Part shown: in pieces, positions 1-7,439 of the stretch | Layout of the letters: each line of letters opens with the position of its first letter | Numbering within the stretch: position 1 is the first letter of the stretch | Source of the DNA: Stramenopiles sp. TOSAG23-3 | Taxonomy: Eukaryota > Sar | Length of the DNA stretch: 10,243 nt | Direction of reading: 5' to 3' | Assembly (NCBI GenBank): GCA_900128585.1 | Contig: LT642619.1 | Span: 1 to 10,243, forward strand | The notes under the pieces: generated by a model | Told to the model about the DNA's origin: nothing | Database searches by the model: none | The model's input: only the letters and a program-made list of their open reading frames with translations | Made by a program: the position numbers and the translations under genes

Positions 1-98
1 ACAACATTGGTGATGAAGGGGCAAAATATGTTGCAGAGGCGTTGAAAGTGAATACTTCGTTGACAGAGATTCATTTGGGTTCGCAATTCGCAATTTAG
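1..98 (+). CDS. C-terminal fragment of a ribonuclease-inhibitor-type leucine-rich-repeat protein (5' end outside window)
   Basis: Reading from base 3 gives about 31 codons and then TAG at 96-98. The peptide contains NIGDEGAKYVAEALKVN followed by TSLTEIHLG, which is the repeat unit of RI/NLRC3-type leucine-rich repeats (a helix with ...GAxxxAEALKxN, then SLTxxxL on the strand side). These repeats form curved protein-binding solenoids. Only about one repeat is visible, so the function of the full protein cannot be told. The ending is odd: the repeat breaks off just where the next asparagine-ladder residue is expected, at a 7-nt tandem duplication (tcgcaat twice, 81-94) that leads straight into the stop. 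The start lies upstream of the window. It could be the true end of a gene, or a decayed copy of a repeated LRR family. Confidence 0.6.
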   Translation, partial: NIGDEGAKYVAEALKVNTSLTEIHLGSQFAI

Positions 99-413
99 AG
101 TTCACTTCGCAGTACATTCATTTTAATTACTTAAATAACAGCCAATTTTCTTGTTTGAACGACATTGGTGCTGTCAAATTAAAAAAATTATTTAAACAAC
201 ACATTTAATAAATGTACAAGTCTTTAAAAAAATTGAAAATAATCACAAAAAAACACAAAATACTTTTTTTCACTTTTACAGTTTGGCGGCGCGCAACGAG
301 GACGAAGAAGAAATAATAATAAAAAGATAAGAGTCACTCCCTTTACAATATCTATTCGACTTGCGACTAAAACAAGCCTTTCGGGGATCGTTTTCAACAG
401 CAGGAACTTAAAC
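99..413. other. AT-rich tail-to-tail spacer between the LRR fragment and the DEK-like gene
   Basis: This spacer has no credible gene. It holds one copy of a 22-nt dispersed element (132-153), a perfect 7-bp inverted repeat with a 1-nt centre (201-215, ACATTTA/TAAATGT), and several A/T runs that could serve as 3' ends for both converging genes. The part nearest the DEK-like stop is less AT-rich and contains purine triplet runs (about 299-330). Confidence 0.5.
132..153 (+). repeat. 22-nt dispersed element, copy 1
   Basis: The 22 bases here recur at 3480-3501 in the same orientation with one mismatch (T versus G at the 15th base). The core is taaataacagcc. Both copies lie in spacers between converging genes, 34 nt after the LRR stop here and 195 nt after the hydrolase stop at the other site. 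The flanks are not similar, so this is a short element and not part of a longer visible duplication. A 3'-end processing signal or a remnant of a repeat family are both possible. Confidence 0.6.
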
Positions 414-1157
414 TTACAGCACATCCAGAAGGGCACTTTCCTGTTCAATGCTCTTTCTCTCGTCTTCGGATTTCTTTTCCCAGGGCGCCCTCTCCTCGGC
501 CGTCAACGCATTCCACCCCTCCATGACGAGGCGACTCAGTGCGCGTTTGTCCAAGTCTGGATTTTTTTCTTTCAAGGACACTTTCTGATGAAGGGCGTAG
601 AAGACAATGGGGGCCCTGGCCTTTTTCTGCTTTGGGGACGCGGGCTTGTCTTTCTTCTTCTCCTTCTTTTCCTTTTTCGCCTTCTTGCTCTTCTTCTTCT
701 TCTTTGCAGGAGAAGAGCTCTTCCTCTTGGCAGAGGCCTTCTTCGCCGCTTTCGCTCGTGGCGCCGGCTTTGGCTTTTTGCTATCCTCCAACTTTTGCAC
801 GGTGGTCATCCCCGTGGCCACCGGCTTGAGCAAAAACGACACTGCACTCGTGATGATGTCGTCCTTGCCTTTTCCCCGAACGTCCAAGTCGAGAAATTTG
901 CACAGTTCCTTCAGGCACGCCACGTTCCACGGGGACTCGCTCAGAATGCCTTTGACCTTCTCCCCGTCGGCGCTGGGCAAACCATTGAACTTGGACAGGT
1001 TTTCTTTCCGGGCTACCTTGGAACCGTAGTCCCCGTAGCAAAGCTGGTGGCAGCACTTCAGGAGGTCGTGCGTTTCTGGAACTTTTTTCAAGTACCACGC
1101 GACCACTTCTATGTCACCAAGTGCCGTGCCGCTTTCTTGTGCAACAATCTCAGTCAT
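414..1157 (-). CDS. DEK-like SAP domain plus HMG-box chromatin protein
   Basis: The product is 247 aa and starts at ATG 1157-1155. Residues about 45-115 match the DEK SAP-type DNA-binding region: a short helix-rich stretch, then CLKELCKFLDLDVRGKGKDD and ITSAVSFLLKP, as in DEK where a leucine-rich 'cell-fate' helix pair is followed by FLL.P. Residues about 125-178 form a very basic linker with runs of lysine, typical of nuclear and chromatin proteins. Residues about 179-240 form an HMG box (RAPIVFYALHQK, then ALSRLVMEGWNALTAEER, then PWEKKSEDE), with the usual aromatic and W/Y core positions. The likely role is an architectural DNA-binding or chaperone protein in the nucleus. Animal DEK has a SAP region and a C-terminal DEK domain but no HMG box, so the pairing is unusual. 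The gene is divergent from the hydrolase gene, 948 bp away. The stop lies inside a GTAAGT donor-like string, so an extra 3' exon cannot be excluded. Confidence 0.82.
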   Translation of the reverse strand: MTEIVAQESGTALGDIEVVAWYLKKVPETHDLLKCCHQLCYGDYGSKVARKENLSKFNGLPSADGEKVKGILSESPWNVACLKELCKFLDLDVRGKGKDDIITSAVSFLLKPVATGMTTVQKLEDSKKPKPAPRAKAAKKASAKRKSSSPAKKKKKSKKAKKEKKEKKKDKPASPKQKKARAPIVFYALHQKVSLKEKNPDLDKRALSRLVMEGWNALTAEERAPWEKKSEDERKSIEQESALLDVL

Positions 1158-1590
1158 AATACTATAGTAAAGACAGATATATCGCGATGTCAGTATGGTT
1201 TAGGTAGTAAGAAGAAATAGTATAACTATCCACAAACCAAGGGAAGAAAAGGAACGGAAGATAAACGAACAGGTTGTTGATTCCTCGAAGTATTTCCAAT
1301 TATTCAATACTTATTCATATAAATGAAAAATGGAAATGGATTATATATAATGATATTATTAATATAAGCTTATATGTATACGTAAAAGAGTGTGTTTTTT
1401 TTTAATAATAAATATTAAATAAAATTCAATTCTTTTTTCTCTTCTCTCTTCTTCTATCATTATTTTATTATTATTCAGCAGCAGCATAGCGCAGCACAGT
1501 CTTCTTCTTGTTTTATTTTTGTTGGGTTTTTTTTCGCGCCAAACAAAGAAGAAAAAAGAAAAAAAGAAGGAAGGAAGAGTACGCGTAGGT

Positions 1591-1653
1591 AGGAAGAGAG
1601 GAAGGAAGAGAAGGAAGGAGGAAGAGAGAAGGAAGGAAGAAGAAGGAGGAAGG
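1591..1653 (+). repeat. 63-nt uninterrupted polypurine tract
   Basis: Every base from 1591 to 1653 on the + strand is A or G, mostly as GGAAG and GAAGAG units. A second pure-purine run lies just upstream (1545-1579), separated by an 11-nt break with an ACGCGT site. Such tracts can adopt triplex (H-DNA) structure. They are low complexity and not coding. Confidence 0.85.
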
Positions 1654-1730
1654 CTGATATTTTTTAATAAAATATTAAAATAAAATTAAAAAAAGAAGAG
1701 CGAATGCTTTATTTCCTATTTAATAATGTA

Positions 1731-1753
1731 TAGACTACTACTTTTATAGTCTA
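1731..1753. repeat. Inverted repeat TAGACTA / TAGTCTA
   Basis: TAGACTA (1731-1737) and its reverse complement TAGTCTA (1747-1753) flank 9 nt, allowing a 7-bp stem. The same 7-mer recurs in both orientations in the other divergent spacer (7443, 7472, 7603, 7608) and at 4626, always in non-coding DNA. It may be a binding site or a repeat-family remnant. Confidence 0.55.
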
Positions 1754-2105
1754 ATATTACAAACGACTTGGCTTCGTCAGTCTTCGACTGTCTCTAATAT
1801 AGGTTTTGGGTTTTGGGTCTTTTTTCTTTTCTTATTTATTTCTTCTCCCCTCTCTTCTTTTCTCTTCTTTTTCTTCGATTTTCCACCACCAACAATTTCA
1901 TATGAATGATGATCTTATTTATATAATACTGAATATATATGTATTATTGATAGCTAAGGAATATACAATTGGTGATGATCAATTTAATTCATCGATCCAG
2001 TAATTTTATTCACTTGCTTAATCCAGTTTGTTGTGTCTCCAGGGTGGTGCTTTTCGCGGTTCTTACTTTGCCGCTACTGTAATACTATTTTCATACAACA
2101 AGGAC

Positions 2106-3284
2106 ATGCTGCTTCAGACAACGTTTGTGGCAAACGAGTTCCCGGCCTTTGGCGTTAGGCTGGTGGTCTACACGGGGACGTTGTTGAAATGGATAGGCTA
2201 CGGTGCAGGGTTGGGTTCGCTCTTCTTTTTTGCAAAGGGGGAGAGCGCGTACATGTGGCTGAGCATAATATACTCGTTCTCTGCGGGGTTGTACCGGTGC
2301 GCGCACTGGATTGGCGGGTATCCCCTGGTCCCGTCGTCCATCTTCTCGCTCTTTGACAAGGAACGGGAGCCCCACCAGTCGTGGCTTCACCAGAAGCTCG
2401 TGTGGCTGGTGGACCGGTACCAGCCCGGGGTCCGTTCGCAGGCGGAACAAATGTTGATGAATTTGACGGTGGGGCGAAAGCGCCTGGAAGCTATGGGGGG
2501 GGACTCCGTGGCTTTGACGACGGCGGACGGCGCCGTGATCGACGGAATGTATTTTGCCCCCACGGAGGAGTCCCTCCAGGACAAGGAGCCTTGCTCCATG
2601 GTTGTGCTCCGGGCGAACGGGGAGTTTTATGAACTGGACGGGTTCGGCGGGGCGAAATCAGACGGTTACAACTACTCTCGAAAAGGTTTCCATGTAATAT
2701 TAATCAACTACAGGGGTGTCGGCAGGAGTGATTTGGGTGGATGGGCGAGTCGCATGGGCCTGACCCTCGATGCCGACGCGGCCGTCCAGTTTTCCATGCA
2801 GGTGCTCAAAGTGCCGTTGCACAGGACGTTTTTTATGACAAGGAGCTTGGGGGGTGCGGTGGGAACGGAGGTGGCCTCTTACCGCCCTGAGATAAACCTA
2901 TGCAACAACAGGTCCTTCAACACGTTCTCGAACGCAGCGGAGGGGGTGATCGGCGAGCAGTTTGGGAAATACGCGGCCAAGGCCGTGTCCTATCTTTTTT
3001 GGGATTACGACAGCGTGTCCAACTGGAAACGCATCAAAGGGTACAAGTGGATAGAGTACATTGAAAACGACACCATGCTGTGCAACAAGTCGTTATTAGT
3101 GCGTTCGTTGGTGGAGGATAAAACTGTGGACAAGAAGTCGTTGAATGTTTTGAAAATGGCTCCGACCAGGGGGGATACGCACAATCGCCCGATGACTTCC
3201 GCCGAAGAATCAGCGCGGTGGAAATTTTTCCAAAAAGCGTTTACTTTCATGGACAAGTCTTCCGAATCCAAAAAGTCTCGGTAA
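2106..3284 (+). CDS. Membrane-anchored alpha/beta hydrolase, CHLPS/DUF818-like
   Basis: The product is 392 aa from ATG 2106. The frame stays open upstream to a TAA at 2019-2021 but has no earlier ATG. Residues about 16-43 and 48-66 are hydrophobic and likely one or two membrane spans, leaving a C-terminal catalytic domain. That domain resembles the family first named for Chlamydia CHLPS proteins (also in Legionella): a VVLRANGEFYELDGFGG segment (about 166-183), then INYRGVGRSDLGG (about 200-212), and a nucleophile-elbow region FFMTRSLGGAVGTEVAS (about 242-258). Candidate catalytic residues are Ser247, Asp338 (SLVEDKTVDKKSL) and His359 (DTHNRPM). The elbow reads T-R-S-L-G-G, with Thr in place of the usual first Gly. 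The substrate is unknown; a lipid or ester acting at a membrane is a reasonable inference. The gene converges on the small membrane-protein gene at 3617-4336. Confidence 0.75.
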   Translation: MLLQTTFVANEFPAFGVRLVVYTGTLLKWIGYGAGLGSLFFFAKGESAYMWLSIIYSFSAGLYRCAHWIGGYPLVPSSIFSLFDKEREPHQSWLHQKLVWLVDRYQPGVRSQAEQMLMNLTVGRKRLEAMGGDSVALTTADGAVIDGMYFAPTEESLQDKEPCSMVVLRANGEFYELDGFGGAKSDGYNYSRKGFHVILINYRGVGRSDLGGWASRMGLTLDADAAVQFSMQVLKVPLHRTFFMTRSLGGAVGTEVASYRPEINLCNNRSFNTFSNAAEGVIGEQFGKYAAKAVSYLFWDYDSVSNWKRIKGYKWIEYIENDTMLCNKSLLVRSLVEDKTVDKKSLNVLKMAPTRGDTHNRPMTSAEESARWKFFQKAFTFMDKSSESKKSR

Positions 3285-3616
3285 AGCGATGACGCCAAAT
3301 GGAAGAACAGGGGAGGAGGTCTATTTTCTTTGTGCCACAGAAAGCAGTTCGTGCGGCCAAACACTGCGACAAAAGGAGAGAGGCTTGTAAAGAGATTGTT
3401 CATATAAATTGTTTTAATTAATATGATACGACGCGCCAAGAAGTTAAAGTGTAAAATGTTCGGTAAAAGTTATAAGGCCTAAATAACAGCCAAGTTTCTT
3501 GCTTTTTAATTTAATGGCCAGGTCAACGGTGAGTAAAGCACGAGGGCAGACGTACCCTTACTTTCTGTTAACGGCACCACATTTGTTTTAGCCCCCCTCA
3601 CACACATACTCATCGG
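3285..3616. other. Tail-to-tail spacer between hydrolase and membrane-protein genes
   Basis: The spacer is 332 bp with no supported gene. It carries copy 2 of the 22-nt element (3480-3501), AT-rich stretches (about 3395-3425 and 3503-3515) that may serve as 3' ends, and a C-run with CACACA (3594-3605) just past the membrane-protein stop. A reverse-strand reading frame crossing 3005-3439 is mainly antisense to the hydrolase and shows no domain. Confidence 0.45.
3480..3501 (+). repeat. 22-nt dispersed element, copy 2
   Basis: This matches 132-153 at 21 of 22 bases in the same orientation. Like copy 1 it sits between two converging genes, here 195 nt past the hydrolase stop and 115 nt from the stop of the membrane-protein gene on the other strand. 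Confidence 0.6.
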
Positions 3617-4336
3617 CTAGTCTTGCTTCTTTTCTTCTCCATCGTCCGTTTCTAAAACGTACTCGTACTTGGACGTGTCCACCTTTGCGGTAGGAGGAAG
3701 GGTAGGGTTGAAGTCGTATCTTCTTAACGCTTGGCTCAGAACGATGCCAACCCCAATAAGGGCACAAAAAATTGACGAGACGATCAGGCTGACATCGTTC
3801 CGACCCGGGAGCTCGTTCATAAGTGTCTCCGGCCCCACCTGCACGAAGAGATAAAAACCACTTGGCAGAGTGTGGTTCAGCTGTGCCAGACAGCTTTTGT
3901 ACTTGGTTTCGAACAGCGAAGGCGTCGCTCTAACTTCTAGCAATGCAGCGCGCGCACTGGTGGCAAACGTTGCCCTCTCTGCAAAAATTTTAAAATCTAC
4001 ATTGCACGAGGTCCCCGGACCACCCTTTGGGCCCTTCGGGTCAAATTCCTCAATTTTAGACAACTCAACTAGTTCGGTGGCGTCCCCTTCCAGGCTGATG
4101 AGTTTTCCGACCGTTGTTTCTAGGCAACGCTGTCGGACGGGGCTAAAATCCTGATAGGCAATCTCATGAAGACGAAAGACGCAGCGAATGTAAATTGGGT
4201 AAGATTTTTTACCCACAAGGGACGGTTCACCTTCAGTGAATTCGTAGCCGCGGACTTGATCCTGGAAAAGTACGAACAGCACCAGACTAACCGCAAATGC
4301 ATTTCTCGCGCAGTGTCGTCGTGGGACGACCAACAT
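3617..4336 (-). CDS. Type I membrane protein with SEA-like lumenal domain and KKxx ER-retrieval tail
   Basis: The product is 239 aa from ATG 4336-4334; the longer frame begins only with TTG. Residues 1-30 look like a signal peptide (basic start, then FAVSLVLFVLF, likely cut near VRG|YEF). Residues about 31-181 form a lumenal domain with four cysteines (about 52, 71, 111, 149) and one N-glycosylation site (NHT, about 154). Its pattern FSPVRQRCLETTVGKLI...LVELSKI, then CNVDFKIFAERATF and ARAALLEV, resembles the ferredoxin-like alternation of SEA-type modules common in protist surface proteins; this is inference. One membrane span follows (about 182-202, VSLIVSSIFCALIGVGIVLS), then a 37-aa cytosolic tail ending KKQD. 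Lysines at -3 and -4 match the dilysine COPI retrieval signal, suggesting an ER or ER-Golgi protein. It is not a clear p24/TMED protein: I see no GOLD pattern or coiled coil. The exact function is unknown. Confidence 0.72.
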   Translation of the reverse strand: MLVVPRRHCARNAFAVSLVLFVLFQDQVRGYEFTEGEPSLVGKKSYPIYIRCVFRLHEIAYQDFSPVRQRCLETTVGKLISLEGDATELVELSKIEEFDPKGPKGGPGTSCNVDFKIFAERATFATSARAALLEVRATPSLFETKYKSCLAQLNHTLPSGFYLFVQVGPETLMNELPGRNDVSLIVSSIFCALIGVGIVLSQALRRYDFNPTLPPTAKVDTSKYEYVLETDDGEEKKQD

Positions 4337-5119
4337 TGTCAGCCAACCCGCCGGAATTTCCAAAAGCGTTGCACACCACTCTTAATTTCGCTTCTATAAC
4401 CCCACCACGGCAGTAAATCTCTTTTTTCTTGTAAACGTAAAATCGTGCAGAATGGTGTTTATTAATCATCATCACAAGATTCTTTCTTCAGCCAGAGGAA
4501 AAGAACTGCCTTCCTCGTGTTCATTTAAAATAGGGATTGATGTGATTGGGAATACTACCGTACTACTTCAATATCATAGTAGAGATATCAAACTGATGAT
4601 GACATTTATTAAATACCGTAGCTATTAGTCTAGTACCGTACCTGGTGCCTGGTACCTGTATTATTCCTGTATTATACCTGTACCGTAGTCCTGAATTTTT
4701 AATTCCTTGGTGCAGCCTCATTGTCTGTCGTCTTGCAGGACGGTTCTGTTGTATTTCTATTTATACCGGTACCTGGTTAATAATACGGTACAGGAACACA
4801 CCGGAACTGATTTAACTAAAATTCAGTTTTTAATTGTTCTACGAGGATCGTATACTGTACTCCTTCTTATACACCCTATCAAAAATGGAATGTTTTCGTG
4901 TTGTCCTTGTTTGTATAAATTATATGCATATACTTACTAGTATTATTTATATCATCTATCATTAGAAAAAACAAAATATATAGTATGTTTCTATCATTAG
5001 ATATTGGCATATTCTTATATGTATTGTAACCTCTGAAATTTACGTACAGTATATTTGTTAAAACGTCTGACAAGACGAGTGTGTAAGGCCGTTTAACACA
5101 CACACATACACATGCCCCC
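4337..5119. promoter_or_regulatory. Spacer upstream of the membrane-protein gene and downstream of the LRRC43-like gene
   Basis: This 783-bp AT-rich stretch has no convincing gene. Its right end contains the promoter side of the membrane-protein gene (nearest 4337-4450) and its left end the 3' side of the LRRC43-like gene. It holds the TACCGTA/GGTACC repeat cluster (4556-4790), a TAGTCTA motif (4626-4632), a CACACA microsatellite (5096-5110), and long AT-rich tracts (4890-5060). Short frames at 4707-4940 (+) and 4879-5127 (-) have no ATG of good context, no domain and AT-driven composition. Confidence 0.45.
4556..4790. repeat. Cluster of TACCGTA / GGTACC degenerate repeats
   Basis: TACCGTA occurs at 4556, 4614, 4634 and 4681, and its reverse complement TACGGTA at 4784. 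GGTACC palindromes occur at 4651 and 4769, the second within ACCGGTACCTGG. Related variants (attatacctg, ttattcctg) lie between them. The same words recur at 10006-10042 and once at 7524. I found none in the coding regions. This looks like a degenerate tandem or dispersed repeat family. Confidence 0.6.
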
Positions 5120-7024
5120 CTACTCACCCTCTTCTATCGGTTTTGGAATATTGTTCATGCCTATCGTGACGCCGACAGAGCACTCTTCGCGAAACTTCGC
5201 GGTTCCGCCAGGAAGACTCTTCCACACGGCGGTACTTTCAACGTTGGTGACGCCGTTCAGCTTGGGGTTCAGCAGGCCTTTTATGTCAACGTCAGAGTAC
5301 GCGACGAGTATGTCCCGGCGTGGCACTTCTGTTTCGTTCAATTCGTCCCCTTCCTCTTGCGCCGGATCTTCGGCGTCTTCCCCTGCTGTGTTTGCTGGCT
5401 TGTCGCCCGGGAACGACTGCCACAGCTCCAAGTGCAGGCCGTCGAACGTCATGCACTCCACGAGCTCGCCCGTTCTAGGCATTTCCAATTTGGTATCGTC
5501 GTCGACCGCCATCTCTACATCCCACGGGACGGCACGAGTGGTGTAGGCGATGTGCTCCCCAGCGTTGCTCGGGGGGACAACACGGACAAAATACCGCATG
5601 TCTTGGTCTTCGGCAAGGGCCTTGTAATCTTCTGGAGTCATGTCTTCCGGGGACATCGGGCGGCTCGGGGTGGGCGTTTTCCCTTTTTTGCCCTTGCCCT
5701 TCCCTTTCGCCGGCGGCTCTTCCACGGACGACTGCGATTCTTCGTCCAGGACTGGCTTCGGGACCTTGGGGGGCGGGGCGTTCTTCACGGAGCTAATCGT
5801 TATGTTCAGGGTGGTCGCGGCGTCTTTCGGTGGGGTGGGGTCCGCGGCTTCCTCCTTCCCTTCTGCGTCTTTGCCTTCTTCCGCTTCGGCCTCGTCCCCT
5901 TCGCCTTCCGGGGCGGCGGCGGTTTCTGCCTCGGCGGCAGCTGCTTCTGCGGCCCTCTCCGCCTCCAAGGCGACCCATTCTTCCTGCTCCAGTTTTTCCA
6001 GCTCTTCCGCATAGAACTCCCTGTCATCCGCCCCCACGATATTGTCATCAAAGCGAAGCAGCTTTGGAAGCCCCGCCAAGGTTTTGCTGGTGTACCCACG
6101 AACCAGGCAGCACGGGTTTCCGTAGAGCATCAAGGAGGTCAGCTTGGGCATCTCCCGCAGGGTTTCCATCGATTGCTGAAAAGTGCTCAAGTGGTTGTAG
6201 GATATGTCCAGGCTCAAAAGGTTGGGAAAGGTTGCTGGAAACCCTTTCAGCACGTCGTTGTCCACTTCATTGTAGCCTATTCCTAAATGCACCAGCTTTG
6301 GCAGCGCCATCCCCGCGCCCCCAAGCTGTCGCACGTTGCAGTTGTAGACGTTCAGTATGACCAGGTTCTGGGGCAAGCGGCGAAGCGCCCCCAAGGGGTT
6401 CCCACTAAGGCTCAGCTCTGCCAACGCCGAAAAATGCTTCAAGTCCTCGTCGATTCGAACGATGTTCATATCCTTCATTCGCAGCGTTTTAAAGTACCCA
6501 AGCACAAAGTCCCGCGTCGTAAGCTCCGGGCGCCGCCGGTCCTCCAGGCGAAGGTCGCTGGCGACCAAGTCCGCCAAAGTTTTCGCCTCATCGGACCAGT
6601 CGAAGGTGTCTTCCGCCTCCATCGTGAACTCGTACTCCTCGTCGGCTTCCGCCAGCCGGCGGTCAAAGTCGGCCATCATCATCCTCGCGTCCGCACTCTC
6701 CCTGGATGGGTCTTGCCTATCCCCGGACATCTTTTCCTCCGCCTGCTCCTCGAGGCGAATGCCGTACTTTCTACGAAACATGCTAAGCATGGCTTGGTGC
6801 CTGGCGTAGCCCCCGTCCCCTTCCACCTTTGCACCAGCGGCTGACGGTTCGAACCCCATCGTCTTGCGGAAGAGTTTCCAAAAGGCCTTGGATGTCGTCA
6901 TGCCTTCGTCGACGGGGGGCGCCGCCGCCGTATCGTTCAAAATTCTACGCCGCCGACGGTTCGGCGACGGGCCCTTGCCGTGGTGGCTATTCCTACTGCC
7001 GTGCCCCGTGGCCCCGTGCGACAT
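5120..7024 (-). CDS. LRRC43: LRRC43-like leucine-rich-repeat protein (ciliary)
   Basis: The product is 634 aa from ATG 7024-7022; the longer frame starts only with TTG. Vertebrate LRRC43 is of similar size (about 650 aa). The N terminus is basic and low complexity (about 1-30), followed by helical, acidic sequence. Leucine-rich repeats span about residues 182-329: LAELSLSGNPL, LVILNVYNCNV, LVHLGIGYNEVDND, LLSLDISYNHLSTF and LTSLMLYGNPCCLV, ending with the cap-like LAGLPKLLRFDDNIV. The order and the YNEV / SYNHL / GNP spacing match LRRC43. An E/A-rich helical stretch follows (about 335-400), then a Gly/Lys-rich linker (about 437-450), and a C-terminal part without a recognised domain. LRRC43 is conserved in organisms with motile cilia; its exact role is not settled. 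It is head-to-head with the IQUB-like gene. The final codons lie at a GTGAGT donor-like string, so the true C terminus could differ. Confidence 0.75.
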   Translation of the reverse strand: MSHGATGHGSRNSHHGKGPSPNRRRRRILNDTAAAPPVDEGMTTSKAFWKLFRKTMGFEPSAAGAKVEGDGGYARHQAMLSMFRRKYGIRLEEQAEEKMSGDRQDPSRESADARMMMADFDRRLAEADEEYEFTMEAEDTFDWSDEAKTLADLVASDLRLEDRRRPELTTRDFVLGYFKTLRMKDMNIVRIDEDLKHFSALAELSLSGNPLGALRRLPQNLVILNVYNCNVRQLGGAGMALPKLVHLGIGYNEVDNDVLKGFPATFPNLLSLDISYNHLSTFQQSMETLREMPKLTSLMLYGNPCCLVRGYTSKTLAGLPKLLRFDDNIVGADDREFYAEELEKLEQEEWVALEAERAAEAAAAEAETAAAPEGEGDEAEAEEGKDAEGKEEAADPTPPKDAATTLNITISSVKNAPPPKVPKPVLDEESQSSVEEPPAKGKGKGKKGKTPTPSRPMSPEDMTPEDYKALAEDQDMRYFVRVVPPSNAGEHIAYTTRAVPWDVEMAVDDDTKLEMPRTGELVECMTFDGLHLELWQSFPGDKPANTAGEDAEDPAQEEGDELNETEVPRRDILVAYSDVDIKGLLNPKLNGVTNVESTAVWKSLPGGTAKFREECSVGVTIGMNNIPKPIEEGE

Positions 7025-7277
7025 CCTTCTTCTGCCTTGGACCGAGGAGGGGAGGGCAAGCACTGAATACAACGGGAGAAAGAAAGAGAGTGTAAAAGAA
7101 CCGTGTTTGCATATGATTGTTTGAATAATTCAATACATATGACTAAAAAAATTAACATATTATAACATTGAGATTATATGTATACAAAACAAACTCTAAA
7201 ACAAATTCTGAATACATAAATTTTAATAATAAATTTAAAATAAAATAAAAAAACACCACCATTATTCCCCACCCCCC

Positions 7278-7329
7278 GAAGGAGGAGGGGTTGAAAGAGG
7301 AAGAAGTGAGGAAGGAAGGAAGAAGGAGA
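7278..7329 (+). repeat. Purine-rich tract following a C-run
   Basis: The stretch is nearly all purine (interrupted only at 7291-7292 and 7307), in GGAGG and GGAAGG units, and directly follows a C-rich run (7266-7277) that could pair with its GGAGGAGGGG part. The tract also partly complements the (CCTT)n array at 7409-7439, so a hairpin with a loop of about 80 nt is possible. Confidence 0.6.
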
Positions 7330-7408
7330 TATTTAATATAATAATGGAAGAAGCGAGAAGCGAAGCGCTACTTATAAATATATTTTATTCCTCAAATTTT
7401 ATTGTTCT

Positions 7409-7439
7409 CCTTCCTTCCTTCCTTCCTTCCTTCCTTCCT
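7409..7439 (+). repeat. (CCTT)n microsatellite
   Basis: Seven full CCTT units plus a partial eighth, uninterrupted. This is a plain tetranucleotide microsatellite in non-coding DNA and likely to be length-variable. Confidence 0.9.

Larger units (their letters stand above)
1158..2105. promoter_or_regulatory. Divergent spacer (promoter region) between DEK-like and hydrolase genes
   Basis: This 948-bp spacer must carry the promoters of both flanking genes. I see no gene in it. From left to right it holds: a ttatatgtatac block (about 1370-1381), an aataataaat block (about 1403), a pyrimidine tract (about 1429-1456), polypurine tracts (1545-1579 and 1591-1653), an inverted repeat of TAGACTA/TAGTCTA (1731-1753), a small 5-bp hairpin (1778-1790), a pyrimidine tract (about 1816-1880), and AT-rich TATA-like runs (about 1917-1942). 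The tract tctccag at 2036-2042, just before the hydrolase ATG, resembles a 3' splice site, so a 5' UTR intron is possible. No specific transcription start can be assigned. Confidence 0.5.

Noticed and set aside
588-1220. Long plus-strand frames opposite the DEK-like gene
   Set aside because: They are antisense to a gene with two recognisable domains. The Leu/Phe/Ser richness is just the complement of the lysine/glutamate-rich linker.
3005-3439. Minus-strand frame of 144 codons overlapping the hydrolase 3' end
   Set aside because: It overlaps well-supported hydrolase codons, starts in AT-rich spacer and shows no motif.
3617-4336. p24/TMED cargo-receptor identity for the small type I membrane protein
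   Set aside because: Size and KKxx tail fit, but the GOLD-domain cysteine pattern, the coiled coil before the membrane span and the FF motif in the tail are missing.
4594-4694. Box C/D snoRNA-like pair (TGATGATGA at 4594 and CTGA at 4691)
   Set aside because: There is no terminal stem next to the boxes and no clear C'/D' boxes. Such short words are common by chance.
4707-5127. Two small frames (4707-4940 plus, 4879-5127 minus)
   Set aside because: They are AT-driven composition, without ATG in good context, without domains, and unlike the GC-richer codon use of the real genes.
5357-6844. Long plus-strand frames opposite the LRRC43-like gene
   Set aside because: They are antisense shadows of a GC-rich coding region, with no domain and arginine/proline-rich composition typical of a wrong frame.
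2028-7072. Longer N termini beginning with TTG for the hydrolase (2028), membrane protein (4363), LRRC43-like (7072) and IQUB-like (8181, outside this range)
   Set aside because: Non-ATG starts are not expected in a eukaryotic nuclear gene. Each frame has a good in-frame ATG downstream that still precedes the recognisable domains. An upstream exon remains possible for the hydrolase because of the tctccag at 2036-2042.
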